Source of the DNA: Bradyrhizobium sp. Tv2a-2
GTDB lineage: Bacteria; Pseudomonadota; Alphaproteobacteria; Rhizobiales; Xanthobacteraceae
Length of the DNA: 64,000 bases
Direction: 5' to 3'
Assembly (NCBI RefSeq): GCF_000472425.1
Contig: NZ_AXAI01000022.1
Coordinates: forward strand, 27,520-91,519
Below the pieces are notes generated by a model. It did no database searches, was not told where the DNA came from, and saw only the letters and a program-made list of their open reading frames with translations. Shown here piece after piece: positions 41,477 through 50,453 of this stretch (within the stretch, counting starts at the first letter, position 1; each line of letters starts with the position of its first letter). Position numbers and translations under genes: made by a program.

Positions 41477-43375
41477 ATGACGCGTTTAACGCATCTCACC
41501 TTGCGCAACTACCTGATCGCTCTCCACGACGTGGCGGCGACCGCGGCTGCCTTCTTTGCCGCCTTCTATCTGCGCTTTGATGGCAGCGAGGCGTTTATCG
41601 AGCGCCTGCCGCTGTTGTTCAAGATCCTGCCGTATTTCCTAGCGCTCAGCCTTGTCGTCTGTTACCTCTTCAACCTCACCACCACCAAATGGCGTTTTAT
41701 CTCGCTGCCGGATGCCCTCAACATCCTGCGCGTCGCCACGGTGCTGGCGCTGGCGCTTCTGGTGCTGGACTACGTCCTGATCGCGCCCAACGTGCACGGC
41801 ACGTTCTTCTTCGGCAAGGTGACCATCGTCCTCTACTGGTTCCTCGAGGTTTCCTTCCTGAGCGCCCTGCGCTTTGCCTATCGCTATTTCCGCTACACGC
41901 GGGTGCGCCATCACGCCAGGGTCGATGACGCCTCACCGAGCCTCGTAGTCGGGCGCACGGCCGATGCCGAAATCCTGCTGCGCGGCATCGAGAGCGGCGC
42001 GGTCAAGCGGATCTGGCCGGTCGGCATCCTCTCGCCCTCGATCGCCGATCGCGGCCAACTCATTCGCAACGTGCCGGTGCTCGGCGGCATCGAGGACATC
42101 GAGGACATCGCGGCCGACTTCGCCCGCCGCAACAAGCCGATCGCGCGGGCGGTGATGCTGCCGTCGGCCTTCGAGGCCGAGGCGCGCCCGGAAACCTTCC
42201 TGATGCGCGCCAAGCGGCTGCGGCTGATCGTGAGCCGCCTGCCGTCGCTGGAGAGCGGCGACGCGCCGCGGCTGGCGCCTGTTGCGGTCGAGGATCTGCT
42301 GCTGCGTCCGAGCTCGACTATCGACCATGCGCGGCTGGAAGCGCTGGTGCGGGGCAAGTCAGTGATCGTCACCGGCGGCGGGGGCTCGATCGGAGCCGAG
42401 GTCTGCCACCGTGTCGTGACCTTCGGCGCCGCGCGGCTTCTCGTCATTGAGAATTCCGAGCCGGCTCTCTACGCCATCACCGAGGCGTTGATCGCGCAGC
42501 AGACCGGTGCCGAGATCGATGGGCGCATCGCCGATATCCGCGATCGCGAGCGCATTCTGCGGCTGATGATGGAGTTCAAGCCGGACCTGGTGTTCCATGC
42601 CGCTGCCCTGAAGCACGTGCCGATCCTGGAGCGCGACTGGAGCGAGGGGGTCAAGACCAACATCTTCGGCTCGATCAACGTGGCCGACGCCGCGCTTGCG
42701 GCCGGTGCCGAAGCGATGGTCATGATCTCGACCGACAAGGCTATCGAGCCGGTCTCCATGCTTGGATTGACCAAGCGCTTTGCCGAGATGTACTGCCAGG
42801 CGCTGGACCATGATCTCGCAGCGCAGCGGCGCATGCGGCTGATCTCGGTCCGGTTCGGCAATGTGCTGGCGTCCAACGGAAGCGTGGTGCCGAAATTCAA
42901 GGCCCAGATCGAGGCGGGCGGGCCCGTCACGGTCACTCATCCCGAGATGGTCCGCTATTTCATGACCATCCGCGAGGCCTGCGATCTCGTGATCACCGCG
43001 TCCGCGCATGCGCTGGCGGCGCAACGATCGACGGTTTCGGTCTATGTGCTCAACATGGGCCAGCCGGTGAAGATCGTCGATTTGGCCGAGCGCATGATCC
43101 GCCTCTCGGGCCTGCAGCCGGGTTATGACATCGAGATCGTTTTCACCGGGATGCGCCCGGGCGAACGGCTCAACGAGATCCTGTTTGCCAGCGAAGAGCC
43201 GCCGGTCGATATCGGCGTTGCCGGCATCATGGCGGCCAAGCCCAACGAGCCGCCAATGCAGGCGCTGAAGAAATGGATCGCGGCGCTGGAGCAGGCGATC
43301 GAGCGTGACGACCCCACGACCATCAAGGCCGTACTGAAGGATGCCGTGCCGGAGTTCGGCTCAAACGCGGCGTGA
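41477..43375 (+). CDS. CapD/WbpM-type UDP-sugar 4,6-dehydratase
   Basis: A 632-residue membrane-anchored nucleotide-sugar dehydratase. Four hydrophobic helices (about 15-140) precede a PglF/WbpM-like linker domain (150-290) and the catalytic SDR domain: VTGGGGSIGAEV near 297-308, MISTDKAIEPVSMLGLTK with the Thr-Asp-Lys-type catalytic residues, and VFTGMRPGERLNE. Such proteins convert UDP-N-acetylglucosamine to a 4-keto-6-deoxy sugar at the start of O-antigen synthesis. I start at the ATG 41477; a TTG at 41435 is possible. A decayed second copy of this gene is at 46948-47261. Confidence 0.92.
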   Translation: MTRLTHLTLRNYLIALHDVAATAAAFFAAFYLRFDGSEAFIERLPLLFKILPYFLALSLVVCYLFNLTTTKWRFISLPDALNILRVATVLALALLVLDYVLIAPNVHGTFFFGKVTIVLYWFLEVSFLSALRFAYRYFRYTRVRHHARVDDASPSLVVGRTADAEILLRGIESGAVKRIWPVGILSPSIADRGQLIRNVPVLGGIEDIEDIAADFARRNKPIARAVMLPSAFEAEARPETFLMRAKRLRLIVSRLPSLESGDAPRLAPVAVEDLLLRPSSTIDHARLEALVRGKSVIVTGGGGSIGAEVCHRVVTFGAARLLVIENSEPALYAITEALIAQQTGAEIDGRIADIRDRERILRLMMEFKPDLVFHAAALKHVPILERDWSEGVKTNIFGSINVADAALAAGAEAMVMISTDKAIEPVSMLGLTKRFAEMYCQALDHDLAAQRRMRLISVRFGNVLASNGSVVPKFKAQIEAGGPVTVTHPEMVRYFMTIREACDLVITASAHALAAQRSTVSVYVLNMGQPVKIVDLAERMIRLSGLQPGYDIEIVFTGMRPGERLNEILFASEEPPVDIGVAGIMAAKPNEPPMQALKKWIAALEQAIERDDPTTIKAVLKDAVPEFGSNAA

Positions 43376-43430
43376 GGTGCGGTCCAGCCACCTTAGCCTG
43401 TTAAGTGCGGGTGTTTCAGTATCACCTTCG

Positions 43431-44552
43431 TCAGGAGGCATCGTCGTAAGCGGGGCTCCGCGCTTCATGTCCCGATTGCACCAACAAGGTCGTGAGCGCC
43501 GCCCGTTCCATGTCGCCCTGAGTGTCGGCCGAGCCGTGTGGCAGGCGTCCGCGCCGATGAATATGGGAGATCAAATACAGCGGCCGGTTCTTTGACTGGA
43601 TGTAGATCCGACCGACATATTCGCCGATCAGTCCGAGCACGAGAAGCTGGACCGAGGAAATCATTATGACCAGCAGCGTCAAGCTGGTCCATCCAGGGAC
43701 AGTGCCGGAGAAAACCCAACTGATGATCGCTGCGATGCCGGTAAAGGTGAGCACGGTTGTTAAGAGCGCTCCGACATAGGTCGCGATCCGCAACGGGAGC
43801 ATCGAGAAACTGATCAGCGCATCGGCGGCGAAGCCGATCATCTTCACCAGCGGATATTTGGTGCTGCCGGCGAACCGGGGGTTGCGGTCGTATTCATAAG
43901 GCACCTGCTTGTAGCCCAGCCATGCCACCATCCCGCGGATGAAACGGTCGTGCTCCGGCATCTGCACAAGCTGGTCCGAGATGCGCCGGCTCATCAGCCG
44001 GAAATCGCCGGTATCGACCGGGATGTGGACTCGGGTGACTTTGGCAAGGAGGCGATAAAAGGCCTCGGCCGACTTCCTCTTGAAGTGAGTTTCGCCAGCG
44101 CGGGTTCGCCGCAGACCGTAGACGACGTCGGCGCCTTCCCGCACCATCATCTCGTACATCGGCGTCAGCAGTTCCGGGGGATCCTGCAGATCGGCATCGA
44201 TCACCAGTACCAAATCGCCGCGCACGGTGGAGAGCCCGGCGGTGAGCGCCAATTGATGGCCGTGATTGCGCGCCAGTCGGACGGCCACAACATTGCGGTC
44301 CTCCGCCAGCAACTGGTTGATGATCTTCCAGGTGTTGTCGGTCGAGCCGTCGTCCACCAGAATCAGTTCGAACTTGTGACCCCACAGAGCGCGTGCGGCA
44401 GCCGTCATTTGACGATGAAATTCGCGCAGGCCCTCTTCCTCATTGCAACAGGGTACAACGATCGAGAGAAACGATGTTCCAGGGCGCGGCGTTTCGTCCT
44501 GAAGTTCTAGCAATTTGGAAGCCTCGCGCGGCGTAGACGGGGTTCGATTCAA
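43431..44552 (-). CDS. GtrB/DPM-like polyprenyl-phosphate glycosyltransferase (GT2)
   Basis: A 373-residue family 2 glycosyltransferase. N-terminal domain: VVPCCNEEEGL, ILVDDGSTDNTW and VIDADLQDPPELLT (catalytic and metal aspartates); then RFIRGMVAWLGYKQV and two C-terminal membrane helices (FAADALISFSMLPLRIATYV..., then LTLLVIMISSVQLLVLGLIG). This is the shape of GtrB and Ppm1-like enzymes that charge polyprenyl phosphate with a sugar. No ATG starts the frame; the first TTG at 44552 is used and a start near residue 14 is possible. It is convergent with capD and divergent from the methyltransferase. Lower G+C than capD. Confidence 0.85.
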   Translation of the reverse strand: MNRTPSTPREASKLLELQDETPRPGTSFLSIVVPCCNEEEGLREFHRQMTAAARALWGHKFELILVDDGSTDNTWKIINQLLAEDRNVVAVRLARNHGHQLALTAGLSTVRGDLVLVIDADLQDPPELLTPMYEMMVREGADVVYGLRRTRAGETHFKRKSAEAFYRLLAKVTRVHIPVDTGDFRLMSRRISDQLVQMPEHDRFIRGMVAWLGYKQVPYEYDRNPRFAGSTKYPLVKMIGFAADALISFSMLPLRIATYVGALLTTVLTFTGIAAIISWVFSGTVPGWTSLTLLVIMISSVQLLVLGLIGEYVGRIYIQSKNRPLYLISHIHRRGRLPHGSADTQGDMERAALTTLLVQSGHEARSPAYDDAS

Positions 44553-44729
44553 CGCTGCGATATTCGACGACCACCGGTTAATTGTTCATCAATTTTTAGG
44601 CCCGTCGGTGCATGATTCGTTCGGAGACATACTCAGATTAAATCTTGCAACGCTATCCGAAAGGCTGCGTCGCGCGAGCAGTCGGTACCGATTTGCCGAT
44701 CGGACTGCGGGAAAACAGAATCTTAGAAC

Positions 44730-45425
44730 ATGAACAAGGCCGAATTCGATCGCTTCGCCGACGCCTACGACGATCAGCACCGTGCGAACATTGCGATTAC
44801 CGGAGAAGGTCCAGAGTATTTCGCCGAATACAAGATCAGACGGCTCCGGCAGATCGTCGATCGGGACCGGCTCGACGTGTCGCGGATATGCGACTTCGGC
44901 TCCGGGATCGGCAATTCAATCCCATTCTTTCGACGCTATTTTCCGGGGGCGGCGTTGACCTCGTCGGATGTCTCAGAACGGAGTCTCGCACTGGGGCGGC
45001 AGCGTTATCCCGGGGTCGGCCATTGCCTGCTGATCGAGAACGGTCGCATTCCCTGCGAACCCGATACGTTCGATGTCGTATTTTCGGCATGCGTCTTTCA
45101 TCATATTGTGCATAGCGAGCACGTGGCGTGGTTGCGCGAACTCCATCGGATCACGCGACAGGGCGGCTTGATCGCCATATTCGAGCACAATCCGCTGAAC
45201 CCGCTCACCGTCCACGCGGTGAATACCTGTCCATTCGACGAGAACGCAAAACTTATTTTCGCGCGCGACATGGCGAAGCGACTGAAAGAAGCTGGCTGGG
45301 GCTCATCGCGGATCCAGTACAACCTGTTTTTCCCGCGTGAGCTCGCCTGGCTGCGTCCTCTCGAGGCAAAGCTCGGCTGGCTGCCGGTCGGCGCGCAATA
45401 CCTCGCCATGGCACGCAAACCGTAA
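44730..45425 (+). CDS. Class I SAM-dependent methyltransferase in the sugar-modification cassette
   Basis: A 231-residue methyltransferase. Motif I is ICDFGSGIGNSIPFFRRYF; DVSERSLALGRQRYP is motif II and DVVFSACVFHHIVHSEHVAW motif IV-like. FEHNPLNPLTVHAVN gives a specific, uncommon segment. It overlaps the next gene by one base (TAATG). As part of a glycosyl-modification cassette it could methylate an O-antigen sugar, for instance to an O-methyl residue (inference). G+C is lower than in the flanking LPS genes. Confidence 0.85.
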   Translation: MNKAEFDRFADAYDDQHRANIAITGEGPEYFAEYKIRRLRQIVDRDRLDVSRICDFGSGIGNSIPFFRRYFPGAALTSSDVSERSLALGRQRYPGVGHCLLIENGRIPCEPDTFDVVFSACVFHHIVHSEHVAWLRELHRITRQGGLIAIFEHNPLNPLTVHAVNTCPFDENAKLIFARDMAKRLKEAGWGSSRIQYNLFFPRELAWLRPLEAKLGWLPVGAQYLAMARKP

Positions 45426-46921
45426 TGCGAGAAGCGCCAACGCCAATCCGCTTATTTGGAAACAATTTCAGCATGCATCGACGTTGGAATATTGTGGCCG
45501 CGATCCTCGTGACGGCCTTGCTGATTCAGATACCTGTCGTTCTCAACGCGGATCTGGGCTGGCTGCTCACTGCAGACGAAAAGATTTTAGAGGGCCGAAG
45601 GCTTGGGGTCGACCTCTTCGAGGCCAATCCGCCTCTATCGGTTTACATGTATATGCCGGCAGTGATGCTTGCACGAATAACCGGCCTTGCGCCTGAATTC
45701 ATCGTGATTGTCCTGGTGATTATCGAGATGGTTGGCGCGCTTTTTATCATCGATCGCGCAGCTGCGGCGGCAAAGTTGGGAGCTGGAGAGCGTGATGTCT
45801 CGACGTGGTCGCTTGCGCTCCTGCTTGCAATTCTTCCTGGTGCCGTATTCGGTCAACGTGAACACATAGCCGTCATCGCACTCACGCCCTTTGTGGCCAT
45901 TACTGCACTACGCTGGCGCGGCCTTGATCCCGGACGAAGCGCGACCTTCGCAGGATTGGGTGCGGGGCTGGCCATGAGTATCAAGCCCTTCTTTACTCTG
46001 GTGGTAGGCCTCCCGATCATCCTAGGCGTCGTCCGTCAACGTTCTCTCAAGCCTTTATTCACCTCTGAAGCATGTACAGCCGCCATTGTTGTAATCAGTT
46101 ACGGGGTGGTGGCTGTTGCCGTCTTCCCTGATTATGTATTTACCTATGCCCCGATGGTCGCCGAGGTCTATCTGCCCATCAGGAGGGAATTCAGTAGCCT
46201 GATTCCTATCCCGATCGCTGTGATAAGCGCTTCTATCGTGTTCCTGCGCCTCGTAGCTCCTAAACATTTCAAGATGTGGGGCGACGCAACGCCTTGGCTG
46301 GCCGCAGCGGTCGGCGGAGCCGCGACCTTCCTTCTTCAGGGCAAGGGCTGGCCATATCAGGCTTTCGGTCTCTGTCTGTTTGCGATTGCGGCGCCGCTGC
46401 TGCATTTTTGCACGAAGACAATGCGGGCGTCGGTTGTGGTCGCCGGCCTTGCGGTCGTTGTGGCCATGGGCGTCTATTTGTCATTACCGGCGCCCGGTTT
46501 CCCACCGCTGGCACAGCGTGTCCAGGCGCTCGTGAAGCATCCGCGACTGCTCACGATTACCGACCACATCGCTCTGGGGGAGCCGCTCGTCCGCCAAATC
46601 GATGGAATTTGGGTGGGCAGCTCTGGCGGGCAATACCTGGCGGCCGGCGCAATACTACTGCGCGAGCAAAGCGCTCAAGGTGAGCGAGAAAAACTGGACA
46701 GCATCATAAATTTCGACCGACGGCAGCTGCTGGCGGATCTGCGAAACGGTCGCCCGGACGTCATTCTGGTGGATACTCGTCTGCTGAGCACTTTTCGGTT
46801 CGATTGGCTGGCTTGGGCCAATTCAGAACCCGAAGTCCAAACGGAGTTAAGTCGCTATCGTGAAGTTGAGAATATTGGCCGCGTTCGTATATTTGTCGAT
46901 CAATCAGTTTTAGACCGATAG
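45425..46921 (+). CDS. Membrane protein, probable GT-C glycosyltransferase
   Basis: A 498-residue protein with about ten membrane helices and a soluble C-terminal part of about 130 residues. The first periplasmic loop has TADEKILEGRRLGVDLFEAN with acidic residues and a following NPP, as in GT-C enzymes that use polyprenyl-phosphate sugars. With the GtrB-like protein this would make a complete donor-plus-transferase pair for decorating O-antigen in the periplasm. The ATG at 45425 overlaps the methyltransferase stop; a start at 45473 is possible. Codon use is atypical for the window. Not a known named gene. Confidence 0.7.
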   Translation: MREAPTPIRLFGNNFSMHRRWNIVAAILVTALLIQIPVVLNADLGWLLTADEKILEGRRLGVDLFEANPPLSVYMYMPAVMLARITGLAPEFIVIVLVIIEMVGALFIIDRAAAAAKLGAGERDVSTWSLALLLAILPGAVFGQREHIAVIALTPFVAITALRWRGLDPGRSATFAGLGAGLAMSIKPFFTLVVGLPIILGVVRQRSLKPLFTSEACTAAIVVISYGVVAVAVFPDYVFTYAPMVAEVYLPIRREFSSLIPIPIAVISASIVFLRLVAPKHFKMWGDATPWLAAAVGGAATFLLQGKGWPYQAFGLCLFAIAAPLLHFCTKTMRASVVVAGLAVVVAMGVYLSLPAPGFPPLAQRVQALVKHPRLLTITDHIALGEPLVRQIDGIWVGSSGGQYLAAGAILLREQSAQGEREKLDSIINFDRRQLLADLRNGRPDVILVDTRLLSTFRFDWLAWANSEPEVQTELSRYREVENIGRVRIFVDQSVLDR

Positions 46922-46947
46922 TCGTTGTTGGGCCGTTCTGGTGCGCC

Positions 46948-47261
46948 GGTGCGCCACCAAGTCGGGGCCGATGACGCCTCACCGAGCCTCGTGGTCGGAC
47001 GCACGGCAGATGGCGAGGTCCTGCTGCGGGGTATCGAGAGCGGCGCGGTCAAGCGGATCTGGCCGTTCGGCATCCTCTCGCCCTGGGTCGCAGATCGCGG
47101 CCAGCTCATCCGCGACGTGCCGGTGCTCTCGGCTCGATCAACGTAGCCGATGCCGCGCTTGCGGCCGGTGCCGAAGCGATGGTCATGATCTCGACAGGGT
47201 AACCGAGCCGGTCTCCGTGCTGAAGGATGCCGTGCCGGAGTTCGGCTCAAGCGCGGCGTGA
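46948..47261 (+). pseudogene. Mosaic relic of a second capD copy
   Basis: Three pieces collinear with the intact capD but joined by deletions: 46948-47128 corresponds to 41901-42082, 47129-47220 to 42666-42758 (with a 4-nt loss), and 47220-47261 to the capD 3' end 43334-43375, stop codon included. Long identical stretches such as CGAGAGCGGCGCGGTCAAGC confirm common origin. Only the first ~70 codons remain open. It cannot make a working protein. Its 3' end overlaps the stop end of the convergent wecA-like gene. Confidence 0.85.
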
Positions 47262-48293
47262 TGCCTGGCTGACCTTTTGCTGCGAAAACCGATAGAGCAG
47301 CAGCGCGACGGCTAACGCGCCGGTCGCCAGCAGCACGATGTCCGCGATCCCCGAGTTCAGCCAAACCGAGGCGAGCGCGAGTGCCGCGAGCGCCACATTG
47401 AGCACAAAGACTTCGGTCACGACCGCGGGCACCGTTAATCCGTTGTCGGTGGCGCGCTGATAGAAATGCGTGCGATGCGCGGCCCAGAATGGTTCGCGGC
47501 GTGCGATGCGTCGAAGCAATGTCAACGTCGCGTCCGCGAGGTAATAGAGCGGCAGCAGCAGCGCGGCGGCAATGTGTTGGTGCCAGGCGAGCGCGAGCAG
47601 GCACCAGCCGAGCAGCAGCCCGATCGGCAGGCTGCCGACATCGCCGAGAAAGACCCTCGCCACCGGCCGGTTGAAGGGCGCGAAGCCGAGCATGGCGCCG
47701 AATAGCGTTGCCGCAGTGAGGGTCGGCGCGAGCGGTAGCCCGCCAAGCCAGCTGATCAGGACGATCGCCGCCGTCGTCGGGACGACTTCGGCCGCTGTCA
47801 TCAGGTCGAGTCCGTCCATGAAATTGACGAGATTGACGAACCAGAGACCTGCGAACAGCAGCCCGGCGCGTTCGAGCGCAAGCGGAATCGCCGGCACGAT
47901 CCGCAAATCTGCCGGCGCGCTGAACACGACCACGGCCACGGCCGCCGCCTGCAGCAACAGGCGGGGCAGCACCGGAATGGTCCTGACGTCGTCGAGGAAG
48001 CCTGTGGCTGCGATGAAGACTGTCGCGCCAAAGAGCATGAGCGGTATCGGCTCGCCGGCGGCAAGCGCGTAGACGCAGGCAACGACCAGCGTCGCCGCGA
48101 TCACCGCAATGCCGGCGCCTTGCGGGGTGGGCACGACATGCGAGGAGCGCGCGTTGGGGCGTGCGAGCGCGTAGCGCTGCAGCAAGGGTCGCAACAGCAC
48201 GATCAGCGCCGCGCAGATCAGGGACGCCGCGAGCGCGGCGAGAACAAGCAGTGGGCGGTGGTTGAGCACGGTCATGGCCAACGGGCTGCGCAT
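47247..48293 (-). CDS. WecA/MraY-like polyprenyl-phosphate sugar-1-phosphate transferase
   Basis: A 348-residue membrane enzyme of the GT4-like PNPT family, with about ten helices, initiating O-antigen synthesis by loading a sugar-1-phosphate on undecaprenyl phosphate. Family marks: RSSHVVPTPQGAGIAVIAA, GFLDDVRTIPVLPRLLLQA, NLVNFMDGLDL and VFLGDVGSLPIG. The MRSPLAMTVLN start at 48293 follows the upstream stop by one base. The last codons (ASRRA) are encoded opposite the tail of the capD relic, so the gene and the original capD were tail-to-tail. Confidence 0.9.
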   Translation of the reverse strand: MRSPLAMTVLNHRPLLVLAALAASLICAALIVLLRPLLQRYALARPNARSSHVVPTPQGAGIAVIAATLVVACVYALAAGEPIPLMLFGATVFIAATGFLDDVRTIPVLPRLLLQAAAVAVVVFSAPADLRIVPAIPLALERAGLLFAGLWFVNLVNFMDGLDLMTAAEVVPTTAAIVLISWLGGLPLAPTLTAATLFGAMLGFAPFNRPVARVFLGDVGSLPIGLLLGWCLLALAWHQHIAAALLLPLYYLADATLTLLRRIARREPFWAAHRTHFYQRATDNGLTVPAVVTEVFVLNVALAALALASVWLNSGIADIVLLATGALAVALLLYRFSQQKVSQASRRA

Positions 48294-48294
48294 C

Positions 48295-49479
48295 TCAACG
48301 CGTAGGCGGAGCGTAGCCGGCCGGCAGTGCAGCGGGCTGCTCGCGCACAAGCTTGTTGTAGAGCTCGACGACTGAGCGGCCGATGATGCGCGCCGAAAGC
48401 TTGTCCTCGACCAGTTTTCGCGCCGCCGCGCCGAACCGCGCGCGCAAGTCCGGCGATTGCGCAAGCGTCAGGATTGCGCCCGCGAGTGCCGGCGGATCCT
48501 CGATTCCGACCAATAGCCCGGTCTGGTCGGCGATGCAGATTTCGCGGCAGCCGGGCGCATCGGTCGCAACCAGCGGCCGGCCGCAGGCGGCCGCCTCCAT
48601 CAGCGCGCCGGGCAGGCCCTCGCGATGCGATGGCAGCGCCGCGATATGCGCGGCGCGCCACAGCGTGGCGATATTGTCGATATGGCCGAGCCAGGTGATG
48701 CCGGGACGCCTGGTCCAGCTTTCGACTTCGTCACGCGGCACCGACGCCGGATTCGCCGGGTCGGGGTTTCCCGCGATAATGAGATTGAAATCGTGTCCTT
48801 GCGCCCGCAACAGATCATGGGCGGCAACCAGCGCGCGGATGCCCTTGTCGACCAGCAATCGTCCGGCAAAGCCGATGGTGATCGGGCCGTCCGGCTCGGG
48901 CAGCGGCTTAAGTCGATCGGCGTCGACACCGGAGCCCGGAATCAACGTCATGTGCTCGGGCTTTACACCGAGCCTGAGTAGTGCGTCGCGGTCGTCAGGG
49001 TTTTGCACCAGTACGTTGCTGTGCTTGCGGTTGAGCAGCCAGGGCAAAAGCCACGTTATGCCCCGTTTCAACAGGCGCGATAACAAGGTCGGAGACGTGA
49101 AGACGAAGCCGAGCCCGGTGATGGCATTGACGGTTGGGAAACCGCGATCGACCGCGGCGAGCGAGCCGAACACGCAGCATTGCAGGCCGGAATTGTGCAC
49201 GATGCTGGGACGTATCTCGTTTTCAAGCTTGCGGATCGCAAGCACGGCTGGGATGGCTGCAAGTGGTGACAGCCCGCCGCGCTCGAATGGGATCGGATGC
49301 AGGATGAAACCTTCCGCCCTAATTGCCGCTGCACCGCTGTTCACATTGGTCGCGACATGAACCTCGAAGCCGGCGTCACGCGCCGCGCGTGCCATCGGCA
49401 GGCGGTTGAGCAGGAAGGCCCAATCCTCGTTCACGACATAGAGGAGGCGCAGCGGTTTATTGCTCTCGCCGCAGGTCAT
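48295..49479 (-). CDS. Glycosyltransferase family 4
   Basis: A 394-residue GT-B enzyme. LYVVNEDWAFLLNRLPMARA opens the N-lobe; ITGLGFVFTSPTLLSRLLKR is a familiar WcaI/PglA-like segment; ITIGFAGRLLVDKGI and LPSHREGLPGALMEAAACG with the E-x7-E motif form the nucleotide-sugar site. Likely adds an early sugar to the undecaprenyl-linked O unit. The ATG at 49479 (MTCGESNK) is used; longer upstream frames overlap fcl and are rejected. Located between wecA-like and fcl on the same strand. Confidence 0.9.
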   Translation of the reverse strand: MTCGESNKPLRLLYVVNEDWAFLLNRLPMARAARDAGFEVHVATNVNSGAAAIRAEGFILHPIPFERGGLSPLAAIPAVLAIRKLENEIRPSIVHNSGLQCCVFGSLAAVDRGFPTVNAITGLGFVFTSPTLLSRLLKRGITWLLPWLLNRKHSNVLVQNPDDRDALLRLGVKPEHMTLIPGSGVDADRLKPLPEPDGPITIGFAGRLLVDKGIRALVAAHDLLRAQGHDFNLIIAGNPDPANPASVPRDEVESWTRRPGITWLGHIDNIATLWRAAHIAALPSHREGLPGALMEAAACGRPLVATDAPGCREICIADQTGLLVGIEDPPALAGAILTLAQSPDLRARFGAAARKLVEDKLSARIIGRSVVELYNKLVREQPAALPAGYAPPTR

Positions 49480-49496
49480 CGGGTGAGGCCCGTCGG

Positions 49497-50453
49497 TCAC
49501 TCCGCCGCCTGCTTGCTCTCGTTGAGATAGGCGCGGTAGGCGAGCGCAATGCCGTCTTCCAGTGACGTGCGGGCGCGCCAGCCGAGCGCGTTGAGGCGGC
49601 TGACGTCGAGCAGCTTGCGCGGCGTGCCGTCGGGACGCGAGGCGTCGTAGCTGATGGTGCCGGTGTAGCCGATGGTGCGCGCCACTACTTTCGCGAATTC
49701 GGCAATCGAGATGTCCTCGCCGGTGCCGATATTGACCATGTCGCTTGAGGAATGCACCTTCATCAGGTGCACGCAGGCATCCGCCATGTCGTCGACATAA
49801 AGGAACTCCCGTCGCGGCGTGCCGGTGCCCCACACCACGACATTCGCTGTGCCCGCAAGCTTCGCCTCATGGAAGCGGCGGATCAGCGCGGCCACGACGT
49901 GGCTGTATTCCGGGTGGTAATTGTCGCCGGGGCCGTAGAGGTTGGTCGGCATCACGCTGATGAAGTCAGAGCCGTACTGGCTGCGATAGGCCTCCGCCAT
50001 TTCGATGCCGGCGATCTTGGCCACTGCGTAGGGCTCGTTGGTGATCTCCAGCGGACCTGTGAGCATGTAGTCCTCGCGCAAGGGCTGCGGCGCGAGTTTT
50101 GGATAGATGCAGGAGGAACCGAGGAACATCAGCTTCTCGGTGCGGTTCATATGGGCCGCGTGGATGACATTGGCGGCGATGGCGAGGTTGTCGTAGAGGA
50201 ATTCGGCGCGCAGCGTGTTGTTGGCGACAATGCCGCCGACCTTGGCGGCGGCGAGGAACACCGCTTGCGGCTTCTTCTTCGCAAACCAGTCGAACACCGC
50301 GGCCTGGTCGCGCAGGTCGAGCTCGGCACGGCCTGCGGTCAGGATCTCGACACCCTCGGTCGCCAGCCGTCGCGCGATCGCCGCGCCGACCATGCCGCGA
50401 TGGCCTGCGACAAAGACGGTCTTGCCCTTCAGCTCAAACGGCGCGCTTGCCAT
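49497..50453 (-). CDS. fcl: GDP-L-fucose synthase
   Basis: A 318-residue bifunctional epimerase-reductase making GDP-L-fucose from GDP-4-keto-6-deoxymannose. NAD(P) motif VAGHRGMVGAAIARRL, the FLGSSCIYPKLA block and catalytic YAVAKIAGIEMAEAYR are present. Its first 20 nt overlap the end of gmd, which makes its substrate, so the pair is coupled. Together they indicate fucose (or a derivative) in the O-antigen. Confidence 0.97.
   Translation of the reverse strand: MASAPFELKGKTVFVAGHRGMVGAAIARRLATEGVEILTAGRAELDLRDQAAVFDWFAKKKPQAVFLAAAKVGGIVANNTLRAEFLYDNLAIAANVIHAAHMNRTEKLMFLGSSCIYPKLAPQPLREDYMLTGPLEITNEPYAVAKIAGIEMAEAYRSQYGSDFISVMPTNLYGPGDNYHPEYSHVVAALIRRFHEAKLAGTANVVVWGTGTPRREFLYVDDMADACVHLMKVHSSSDMVNIGTGEDISIAEFAKVVARTIGYTGTISYDASRPDGTPRKLLDVSRLNALGWRARTSLEDGIALAYRAYLNESKQAAE

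Noticed and set aside
46900..47604. Minus-strand open frame across the capD relic
   Set aside because: Overlaps the relic and the wecA-like gene; its sequence is the reverse of capD codons.
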